A DNA stretch of 6,960 nucleotides. Source: Candidatus Omnitrophota bacterium. GTDB taxonomy: Bacteria; Omnitrophota; Gorgyraeia; DTHP01. The notes beneath the pieces are model-generated. The model was not told the DNA's origin. It did no database searches and worked only from the letters and a program-made list of their open reading frames with translations. The first letter of the stretch is position 1, and every line of letters begins with the position of its first letter. The DNA is taken from assembly GCA_023818555.1 (NCBI GenBank), contig JAMWCG010000050.1:1-6960 (forward strand), read 5' to 3'. The position numbers and the translations under genes are program-made. This document shows positions 1-6,352 of the stretch, piece after piece.

Positions 1-979
1 GGAGTTCTATCTGCCAAGGGCGCATTCGTAAAAGAGAATAGTTGATAAGGTTCTTGAGGAGAGAGAAATCAGGTTGTCTTTTATGTTCCTGATAAAAAAA
101 TTGGATAAGCAAGGAAGTTTTTTCCAGCCAGGATAAAATTTTTTTCTCATAAGGAGGGATCTGTTTAAAGAAATGTTGCAAAATTCCATAGATTTCTAAG
201 TCAGAAGGGAAGGTCTGGGTGAGGGCTTCATTTTTCCGTAAGCGAGAATAGAAAGACAGGAAAGTTCCCATTTCCCTTAAACTGTATCCTGTCTCTTTCA
301 TAAGGGAATGGAGTTGACTTATCTTCTCAGGAGGTGCTTTATCTTGATTGAATATTTGATAGTAAACCTCCAGATAGATTTTTTCTTTATAATAATTTTT
401 AAGTTCATCCGGACTTAAGTTATAAAGAGGCATAATCTTCTCGGCTAAGTTATATATTTCCGCACGAGAAAAATCCTTTCTGTAAGTTCTAATTGCTTCT
501 TTCAATTTTTCTCTTAGCGCAGTGCTTTCTTCTGAGGATACTGGGTAATGGCTAATCTCTTCCCAGAGTTCATTACACACCTCTGGCAGAAGATTTTTAA
601 CATAATAAGCATGGGAAAATATTTGTTCTAAGAAATTGAGCGTATACCCTTTAATCTTCGTCTTCTCCCACCAATATCTTATTTCATCAATATTGAGAAA
701 CAACTTATACTGCTGAGATTTTTCTTGAATAAATTCTATCTCTTTTAAGGCGGAAAAAATTTTTTCTTTTCCCTTTATTCCTCGGTAGTGAAAAAACTGT
801 AGCCAATTAATCAAGATACCCATAATTTCTTCCTTCTCTTTAGAATCTTGCCAGGTGAGCTTTAATTCTATACCCTGGTTTTTATAAAAATTTTCGAGGA
901 TTTGTTTATGGGTAGATAAAAAATATAAATCCTCAAAAAATATTTTTGTTTCCTCATCAGTGAAGGAAAAGTAAAGTGT
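1..979 (-). CDS. Probable continuation of the giant protein in the +1 frame, partial at window edge
   Basis: This open frame of 326 codons begins after TAA at 980-982 and runs off the left edge. It overlaps the end of the 1444-codon frame by 23 bases. The product is helical, rich in Lys, Glu, Tyr and Trp, and I recognise no domain family. It aligns by eye with residues of about 1004-1405 of the upstream frame: GIEL (36-39) with GIEI, DEIRYWWEK (98-106) with DEIDALSFWWAK, and FLSFYSRLRKN (240-250) with FFSFIVELRKN. The resemblance begins near residue 12, well before the first ATG (821-823, residue 53). That ATG has a fair AAGGA at 831-835, but starting there would discard aligned sequence. No ATG, GTG or TTG lies between the opening of the frame and that point. 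Losing one base near 960-979 would fuse it to the upstream frame. The alternative is a tandem paralogous gene with a rare ATA or similar start. Confidence 0.7.
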
Positions 980-982
980 TTA
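957..982 (-). other. Candidate +1 frameshift junction
   Basis: The upstream frame reads TTT TTA AAC ACT TTA CTT TTC CTT CAC TGA. The downstream frame is +1 to it and is open only from 979, so any switch must happen between 979 and 957. Short T runs (ACTTTAC at 971-977, CTTTTCC at 965-971) are natural sites for a one-base indel, either in the genome or in sequencing. A CUU followed by U allows the same P-site slip as in prfB, but there is no stop codon in the A site and no stimulatory Shine-Dalgarno at the usual distance. Programmed shifting is therefore weakly supported. I infer a mutation or a sequence error as the more likely cause. Confidence 0.5.
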
Positions 983-3900
983 AAAAGAACCCCATTTTTC
1001 CCATAAATTCACGCAGAAGCTTCCTCTCCTTTCCCTTTTGCGGATTGATTGTGCTCAGGTCTATTGGTCCGTAGAGCTTCTGAAATGAAGGCAGGGAATA
1101 GAGGACTTGAAAACGCGCGAGGGAAATCTTTATCTTTTCTTCTGCCTCCCCGGGATTCTCCCGATAAAATTTAAGCCATTTTTCTGCCCAGTAACTGAGA
1201 GAGGAGATGTAGAATTCTCTCCGCTCATTTTTTTGATTTTCCTCTTTTCCATAGATTTTGCTGAAGAGAGGATTTTTTCTCAACTCTACTATAAAGGAGA
1301 AGAAAAGAGGTATCTCGTCCTTTCCAATCTGGTTTTCCCAGAAGAATTCGCACCAGGAGAGGAGACTTCCCATAAGAATTGCTTCCCCCAGTCTTTTTTC
1401 TTCTTCCTTGAGTAGGAATTCTTCTTTTTGACTAAAAAGCCATCTCAGTCTTACTGCTTCCTTTATTTTCAATTTTTCTTCAAAAGGGAGGTCAGGGAAT
1501 ACCTCTTTGATTTCTTTAAGCACCGTCTCTACAATCTCAATGAAAGAGGGGAATTCCTCTTCCGCTATCCCCGAAATAATCAACCAATTGACAATTTCTT
1601 TTTGTAGGGTTTTCTCTTTTAAGGAACCATAGGTGTAACCAAAAATTTCCTTACTACTCTGTAATAATTTTTTCCGTTTATTCTCCAGATTTTCAAAGGG
1701 CCATTGGGAGAAAAATAAATTTTCCATTTCGCGTTGTTTCTCTGCCTCCCAGGAAAGATATTCCGGAACCTTTTCTTGAGGGAGAGAGAAAGGTTCGGAG
1801 AAAAGGAATGCTTTATCTTTTTCTATCTGTGGGAGAAGGGATTGCATATCTTTTAGAGCGAGATAACGCTTTAATTCTGCATAATAGAGATATAGACCTA
1901 AAAGACGCGGGTCAATTATTTCTTCTAAATAAATTTTTTCCGGATAGGGAAGGAGAGGGGAGATATATTTTGCCCACCAGAATGAAAGAGCATCAATTTC
2001 ATCAGAATTTAACGGAAAGATTACAAAGAGTTTTTGAATATCCTTTATAGATTCCTTTAGATATCCTTCTTTCTTTAATCTCCGGGCATAATTGATAAAG
2101 AGCAGTTTTAGAATTTCCTTTTTCTCTTCACTAAAAAGAAGAGATTCTGCTATCGGTAGAATTTCTTCTTCAATTTCTATTCCGCTTTTGGCAATCTTCT
2201 TTTTAACCATTTCGCTAAAAGCCTTTTCCTCTTCCCAGAGTTTATCTAAGTACTCGGTATTCTCTAACTCTTTCTCGCGTGCAGTCTTAAACAATTGTTC
2301 TATCGGCTTATATATTTTCTTCTTTTCCTCCTCTTCTTTTAGAAATTTGAAAGCGTGAATTTTCTGGTTATAGTTTTTAAAGATAAATTCCTCTCTCCTT
2401 TTTTTTCTGTCACGGATTAGAGAGAGTTCTTTTCTTAAAGAGGCAATAACTTTTTCCCTGAAAGAAACAAATTGGGGAGGGATTAAAGAAAGAAGATTGA
2501 GGTGGGCTTTATTTTCTATCAGATTCCAGAGTCTTATTTGAGTTTCTGCTAAACTTTGCTCAGCCTGTAAGAGTTTCTCAATTTCTTCTCTGTATTTTGA
2601 TAAAATTGAGTTCAAGCCATATGCCCCATAGAGACTGATAACCCCTGTCTTTAAATCCTGTAGAGCATTCTTTAGTTGCTCCTCTGAGAGTTTTTCTGTC
2701 CTTTTCCGGGAATCAAGTAACGCTTCCTGAAGAGAGAGGTTTTGGAGAAGAAACTTTCTCTCCCTTTTTAGGTTAACTTCTCTTTCCTGATAGAGATAAT
2801 GGAGAAAATCAATTTCCTGGGGCAGAGAGAGATTTATTTCTTGTTCAACCAATTTTAAATAAGGGTCTGCTGAGATAATTTCCTTATTATTTAGAGAATC
2901 AATCCTCTCTTTGAGATTAGATATAGCGGGTAGTCTTATTTCCTGTGAGAAGATTTCTTTTTTCCTAAGATTAATAATTTTGCGTTCATTCGCATAGATT
3001 TCCTCTTCCAGACTATCTCTGATAAGTTTAAACTCGCTTAATTCCTCCGGGAGAATTAAACTAATTTTCTCTTTAAGCGAAAAGATAGTCAATGTTTCAT
3101 TGAGCGCAGAGTAAAGCGAAAGGAGTTTATTATTTTTTTCCTTTTGGTTTTTTAGAGCTAAAGAAGTGAGCAGAGATTCAATGAGGCTTTCTTTTTCTTT
3201 CTCCTTAATGAGTAAGGGAAGGCGCTCCTTTTTTATAATGGGAGAAAGCTTTTCTAAGAGAATTTTTTCTTGATGAGGTTGCAGGGTTGGGGAGGGAAGA
3301 TTTTGGGAAGAGAGAAAGTCTATCAGATAATCTCCCTCCTTTTCTAAGATTTGTTTTTTTAGACGCAAAATTCTTAATTTCTGTTGGATTAGTCGCTCGG
3401 GGAGGTCTAAAGAAAAATTCTTCTCTAAATCTTTAGATACTTCCTCTTCTTCCGCGAGTCTCTCTTTTAAAGACTGAATTCTTTTCTGACTTATCTTCTG
3501 TAGTTCTTGGTTGCAATTCTTTTCCTTTTCCTCATTCTCTTTCTCAAATTGTTCTCTCAGACGGAAATATGCTTCGGGGTTATAATTTTCCTCCCAGGTA
3601 TAGGAATAGATGGGCGGAGAGATTATTTCCAGAATAAAATTTAATCTGAGCTTCCCCTGCAATAGTTCTTCCTTGGGAGAAGAGACAACTTTTCCTTCCT
3701 TTCTCAAGAATAAGGAAACCTCGCTTTCTCTCAGTCTTTTATAAGCTTCTCTCTCCCTCTCCGGTAGATTAGTTTCCGGGAAATATTTTGCATACAGTTC
3801 TTCCAACTTATTTTCTCCTTCCTCAGTAGAAGACAGGTCAATTTCTAAAGGAGTAGCGATTTTTCTTCTTAACTGCAGCCAATTTAAAACTATTTCTTCT

Positions 3901-5291
3901 TCTCTCTCTTCAAGGGAGAGCTGCTCAGAAAGGAGCTCTATTTCTTTTAATTTTTTTTCTGAGACAGGTTTTGCAGGAGATTGAGAAATAAGTTTGTATA
4001 AAGAATGTAAGAGAATTTCCTTTTCCTTTTCTAAGGAATGTTTTTCCTGGCTCAGTTTTAAACGATACCATAAAGAAAACAACTCTTTTTCAAGATAAGT
4101 TTTTTCTTTTTCATAGGAGGCTTCTTTCCAGGTATAAAGATGCTGAAGATAATCTCTATATGTTCCTCCCGAAGAGGAAGCTAACTTTTTTATGGCTGAG
4201 ACTTCTTTTCTCATTTTTTCTAAATATAAAGAATTTGCTTCCACAAATTCAAGTAGAGAATAGAAAGAGAACAAGGGAGGAAGAGGCTCGGGTTTCTTTT
4301 CGGGCGGAGAGAGGTTATATCTTAAAATCTCCTCTCTGAGCATGGCTTCTTTATATTCTAAGTTAATTAGAGAGAGCGAGGTTTTTAAAAAAATGTCTTT
4401 TAGAGAAGAGAATTCTTCAAAGGATAAAGAGAGTCCTTTTATTCCCTCTATTTTATTTAAAATCTCCCTAAGGATTTCTTTCTTTTTCCGGAGATAGTGA
4501 AGTTTAAGAGATATTTCTTCTTCAGCAAAGGAATTTTCCAATTCCAGGATTTTAAGTTCAAGTTTATCTCGTGCCAAGAGGAAGTTATAGATTTCTTTGT
4601 CTATAGAACGGGTTAAAGGAAGATAAAAATAGACATAAGGTAGGCTGGTGGAGACTTTTAAATAATAGGATAATTGAGGATATTTTTCCTTCTTTTTCAG
4701 GAAATAATTTTCCTCCCAGGCTAATATTTCTCCCTTTTTCTTGACTATTTCTTTCTCAAAACCAGTGTTTATCTTATAGAAAATTTTATTGAGCTCAAGT
4801 TTATTCTCAATATTGAAATTTTCTTTCAGTAAATTAAGATAGAAATATTTTTCTTCGTTCTTTCTTTTTACTTCTTCATTTAGCCAATTGCTCTCTTTTT
4901 CCTGCCAGAGTTTTGCAGGGGGAGAGAGTTTTGATGGAGGAAAAGATAAGGGGAATAAATTTTCTATATTTTCATAGAGTTGGATTTCTTTTTCCGTTTT
5001 TTCTAAGAGAGAAGAGATTTCCGCCACTTCTTTAAGGATAAGGAATTTTTCTTTTTCTATCTCTAAGGAATGGATAAGGTAAATAATTCTCTCCCTAAAA
5101 AGTAGGGGATTGGAGACTTTTTCTGCGGCAGTTTCTATGAGTTTATAAATAGATTCTCTCTTCTGGAGTTCTTTCTTTAAATATTCTATGCGTGGAGATT
5201 GAACGAATAATCCTTCTTGCCAGTTATTTTCTCCATAAGTTAGAGGAGAGGAGAAGATCAAGAATAAGGAAAAGAAAATTCTTTCCTTCAT
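957..5291 (-). CDS. Giant exported helical (coiled-coil/TPR-like) protein, function unknown
   Basis: This 1444-residue protein is not one I recognise. Residues 1-20 form a signal peptide: basic MKER, a hydrophobic core (IFFSLFLIFSS) and a likely cleavage site after LTYG, so it is probably periplasmic or outer-membrane associated. There is no lipobox, and I see only two cysteines (C593, C1314). Most of the chain is Lys/Glu/Leu-rich helix with coiled-coil character, broken by Pro-rich linkers (about 112-127 and 328-340). Residues 176-330 resemble the helix-strand-helix order of TolC-type outer-membrane factors, which is speculative. Residues 1063-1093 read like a TPR. The part from about 1004 to 1405 is richer in Trp and Tyr and resembles the frame that follows downstream. 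ATG 5289-5291 is chosen because it begins the signal peptide, but no Shine-Dalgarno precedes it. The last residues (LNTLLFLH) are probably an out-of-frame tail after a frameshift. That the frame is coding is near certain; its role is unknown. Confidence 0.85.
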   Translation of the reverse strand: MKERIFFSLFLIFSSPLTYGENNWQEGLFVQSPRIEYLKKELQKRESIYKLIETAAEKVSNPLLFRERIIYLIHSLEIEKEKFLILKEVAEISSLLEKTEKEIQLYENIENLFPLSFPPSKLSPPAKLWQEKESNWLNEEVKRKNEEKYFYLNLLKENFNIENKLELNKIFYKINTGFEKEIVKKKGEILAWEENYFLKKKEKYPQLSYYLKVSTSLPYVYFYLPLTRSIDKEIYNFLLARDKLELKILELENSFAEEEISLKLHYLRKKKEILREILNKIEGIKGLSLSFEEFSSLKDIFLKTSLSLINLEYKEAMLREEILRYNLSPPEKKPEPLPPLFSFYSLLEFVEANSLYLEKMRKEVSAIKKLASSSGGTYRDYLQHLYTWKEASYEKEKTYLEKELFSLWYRLKLSQEKHSLEKEKEILLHSLYKLISQSPAKPVSEKKLKEIELLSEQLSLEEREEEIVLNWLQLRRKIATPLEIDLSSTEEGENKLEELYAKYFPETNLPEREREAYKRLRESEVSLFLRKEGKVVSSPKEELLQGKLRLNFILEIISPPIYSYTWEENYNPEAYFRLREQFEKENEEKEKNCNQELQKISQKRIQSLKERLAEEEEVSKDLEKNFSLDLPERLIQQKLRILRLKKQILEKEGDYLIDFLSSQNLPSPTLQPHQEKILLEKLSPIIKKERLPLLIKEKEKESLIESLLTSLALKNQKEKNNKLLSLYSALNETLTIFSLKEKISLILPEELSEFKLIRDSLEEEIYANERKIINLRKKEIFSQEIRLPAISNLKERIDSLNNKEIISADPYLKLVEQEINLSLPQEIDFLHYLYQEREVNLKRERKFLLQNLSLQEALLDSRKRTEKLSEEQLKNALQDLKTGVISLYGAYGLNSILSKYREEIEKLLQAEQSLAETQIRLWNLIENKAHLNLLSLIPPQFVSFREKVIASLRKELSLIRDRKKRREEFIFKNYNQKIHAFKFLKEEEEKKKIYKPIEQLFKTAREKELENTEYLDKLWEEEKAFSEMVKKKIAKSGIEIEEEILPIAESLLFSEEKKEILKLLFINYARRLKKEGYLKESIKDIQKLFVIFPLNSDEIDALSFWWAKYISPLLPYPEKIYLEEIIDPRLLGLYLYYAELKRYLALKDMQSLLPQIEKDKAFLFSEPFSLPQEKVPEYLSWEAEKQREMENLFFSQWPFENLENKRKKLLQSSKEIFGYTYGSLKEKTLQKEIVNWLIISGIAEEEFPSFIEIVETVLKEIKEVFPDLPFEEKLKIKEAVRLRWLFSQKEEFLLKEEEKRLGEAILMGSLLSWCEFFWENQIGKDEIPLFFSFIVELRKNPLFSKIYGKEENQKNERREFYISSLSYWAEKWLKFYRENPGEAEEKIKISLARFQVLYSLPSFQKLYGPIDLSTINPQKGKERKLLREFMGKMGFFLNTLLFLH

Positions 5292-5320
5292 TTTTTATAA
5301 ATGATAGCATATTTTCTCCT
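5224..5320 (-). other. Shine-Dalgarno and 28-codon frame overlapping the giant gene start
   Basis: On the minus strand AGGAG (5316-5320) lies 5 nt before an ATG at 5308-5310, the best ribosome binding site for this gene. That ATG opens a 28-codon frame that ends at TAA 5224-5226 and is in a different frame from the signal-peptide start at 5291. The two starts are separated by a run of six A (5291-5296 read on the minus strand). With one A fewer, the upstream ATG would be in frame and would add MLSFIK to the signal peptide. It could instead be a short leader peptide whose translation overlaps and feeds the main start. It may also be a chance match. Confidence 0.35.
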
Positions 5321-5330
5321 AAAGTGCCAA
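5301..5330 (-). promoter_or_regulatory. Putative extended -10 promoter of the giant gene
   Basis: Read on the minus strand this is TTGGCA (5325-5330), an 18-bp spacer, then TATCAT (5301-5306) preceded by TGC, an extended -10. Only 9 nt separate the -10 from the ATG at 5291, so a transcript from here would be leaderless or nearly so. A second, weaker candidate lies upstream (TTTTCA, 17 bp, TACAAA preceded by TGA). It would yield a transcript that includes the AGGAG at 5316-5320. I cannot choose between them from sequence alone. Confidence 0.45.
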
Positions 5331-5355
5331 TTTTTTGTATCACCGCACACATCCC

Positions 5356-5384
5356 TTGAAAAAATGCGAAAGTTGTGTTATAAT
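5356..5384 (+). promoter_or_regulatory. Strong sigma70-type promoter for the 275-residue exported protein gene
   Basis: TTGAAA (5356-5361), a 17-bp spacer and a perfect TATAAT (5379-5384) preceded by TGT give a near-consensus housekeeping promoter with an extended -10. The expected start is near 5391, giving a 5' leader of about 46 nt. It is back to back with the giant gene's promoter, with 25 bp between the two -35 elements. Confidence 0.75.
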
Positions 5385-5396
5385 TTTTATATAACA
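5376..5396. promoter_or_regulatory. Operator-like inverted repeat over -10 and start site
   Basis: TGTTATA (5376-5382) and TATAACA (5390-5396) are perfect 7-bp inverted arms separated by 7 bp. The dyad is centred just downstream of the -10, where a dimeric repressor would block RNA polymerase. AT-rich promoters produce such dyads by chance, and no regulator gene is visible in the window, so this is a candidate only. Confidence 0.3.
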
Positions 5397-5426
5397 GGCT
5401 GAAAAATATTATTAATAAACTAATTC

Positions 5427-5431
5427 GGAGG
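5427..5431 (+). promoter_or_regulatory. Ribosome binding site (GGAGG)
   Basis: GGAGG lies 5 nt before ATG 5437 and fixes the start of the 275-residue protein. It shows that this genome uses canonical Shine-Dalgarno initiation, in contrast to the two other gene starts in the window. Confidence 0.85.
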
Positions 5432-5436
5432 GGAAA

Positions 5437-6264
5437 ATGAAAGTGAGGAAAAATTGGTTAGGTTTTTGTTTTCTCTTATTTATTTCTCAATCTATTTTTA
5501 TAAGGGGAGATGAGTTTCTCCGGCGTATCAGAAATGACCTGCCTGAAAAGATACCTGAATTTTTTAAGTTCGACCCACGCAGTGGACAGGAACCTCAAGA
5601 ATTAAGGAAGCTCAATCAAGGGATATACGAGTACATCCTGAAAAATTTTGGGGTTAGAGTAGTTGACCCGCCCAAGCCGATTCCTCTGGATCCCACGGAG
5701 ATGTCTTCTTATGGAAGTTATCGTTTTAAACAGAGGACCGACCAAGGAGAATATGATATTGTGGTAAAACAGGCTGATGTTTTCATAAAGGAAGGATTTT
5801 TAAAAGCCAGTGAACTGGGAATTGCTCCCCAAAATGCAGAATTTGTAGAATCTAAATTTGAGATTAACCCTGTAAGATATGAAACCATAGGATATGTAAT
5901 ATCTTATTTCTTTAAAGGCGATAAATTGTCAGATTTTGTTTTTCATGTAAATCGTTTGCTGGATAATCCATGGATTTTTGAATCACTGGGGATAAAATTG
6001 GCTAATTTAAAGAAAGCAGGCATAGAATATAGAGAACGGATTGAGTCTAATGTATTGATAGATATTGAAGGTAAAGATTTAAAGATTGTGGGATATGGAA
6101 ATTTTGGGGCACGGGATCCTGCAGAACAAATTTACTCCTTCATTAATATTTACCTTAAGCAAGAATTGAAAAGAATGGATAAGGAGGAGTTTGCAGATGC
6201 CTTCTGGCTGATTTTTAAAAATGCCTATAATTCCCAACTACCTCCCGAAATGCGGATACCATAG
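5437..6264 (+). CDS. Exported protein of unknown function, 275 residues
   Basis: I do not recognise this protein. Residues 1-24 form a signal peptide: basic MKVRK, a hydrophobic core (LGFCFLLFISQSIFI) and probable cleavage after FIRG, giving a mature protein starting DEF. Cys11 lies inside the hydrophobic core, not in a lipobox, so a lipoprotein is unlikely. The mature part looks like a mixed alpha/beta globular protein with no further membrane segment. It has an N-terminal charged stretch, a Pro-rich segment at 77-86 (VDPPKPIPLDP), probable beta strands at 93-117 and 145-159, helices at 164-198, a strand-like VLIDIEGKDLKIVGYGNFG (206-224) and a C-terminal helix. The start is fixed by GGAGG. 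The gene has its own strong promoter and is divergent from the giant exported protein, 145 bp away. Shared export and a shared control region suggest, but do not show, a functional link. Its base composition looks more balanced than that of the purine-loaded neighbour. Confidence 0.85.
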   Translation: MKVRKNWLGFCFLLFISQSIFIRGDEFLRRIRNDLPEKIPEFFKFDPRSGQEPQELRKLNQGIYEYILKNFGVRVVDPPKPIPLDPTEMSSYGSYRFKQRTDQGEYDIVVKQADVFIKEGFLKASELGIAPQNAEFVESKFEINPVRYETIGYVISYFFKGDKLSDFVFHVNRLLDNPWIFESLGIKLANLKKAGIEYRERIESNVLIDIEGKDLKIVGYGNFGARDPAEQIYSFINIYLKQELKRMDKEEFADAFWLIFKNAYNSQLPPEMRIP

Positions 6265-6277
6265 ATAAAGACAAGCA

Positions 6278-6316
6278 AGGAAAAATTTTTCCTCTCTCCG
6301 TTTTCCATTTTTTTAT
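6278..6316 (+). terminator. Weak terminator candidate with a 16-bp perfect palindrome
   Basis: AGGAAAAATTTTTCCT (6278-6293) is a perfect palindrome beginning 14 nt after the stop of the 275-residue protein. As RNA it could fold to a 6-bp stem with a 4-nt loop, and a T run follows at 6308-6314. The stem is AT-rich and the T run is not directly adjacent, so intrinsic termination would be inefficient. Curvature or protein binding are alternatives. Confidence 0.3.
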
Positions 6317-6344
6317 TATTTAGATTTTCTTTCCGTGCTATAAT
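6316..6344 (+). promoter_or_regulatory. Extended -10 promoter for polX
   Basis: A perfect TATAAT (6339-6344) is preceded by TGC, an extended -10. The -35 position (TTATTT, 6316-6321, 17-bp spacer) matches poorly, as is tolerated with an extended -10. The predicted start near 6351 is at or within 2 nt of the polX ATG, so the mRNA would be leaderless. No Shine-Dalgarno is present in the 8 nt between the hexamer and the ATG. Confidence 0.6.
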
Positions 6345-6352
6345 AATGTGCC

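Noticed and set aside
7..189. 60-codon minus-strand frame
   Set aside because: It overlaps the long left-edge frame in another phase and has no ribosome binding site or protein-like pattern.
821..838. ATG at 821-823 with AAGGA 7 nt upstream as the true start of the left-edge gene
   Set aside because: The upstream 52 codons of the same frame look coding and align with the giant protein, so this start would cut off real sequence. It stays possible as an internal start.
978..984. Coronavirus-type slippery heptamer TTTAAAC in the correct phase near the end of the giant frame (minus strand)
   Set aside because: It would cause a -1 shift. The -1 frame here stops after about 30 codons, while the long continuation lies in the +1 frame.
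1107..2358. Three plus-strand frames of 80-102 codons (1107-1415, 1808-2050, 2092-2358)
   Set aside because: They are antisense shadows of the giant gene. Their Phe/Leu/Ser-rich translations simply mirror its Lys/Glu codons.
957..5291. SMC- or Rad50-like ATPase identity for the coiled-coil protein
   Set aside because: No Walker A, signature or Walker B motif is visible, and the signal peptide indicates export.
5376..5396. RNA hairpin or riboswitch in the leader of the 275-residue gene
   Set aside because: The left arm overlaps the -10 and lies upstream of the expected start, so the dyad is not transcribed whole. The leader of about 46 nt is too short for a known riboswitch.
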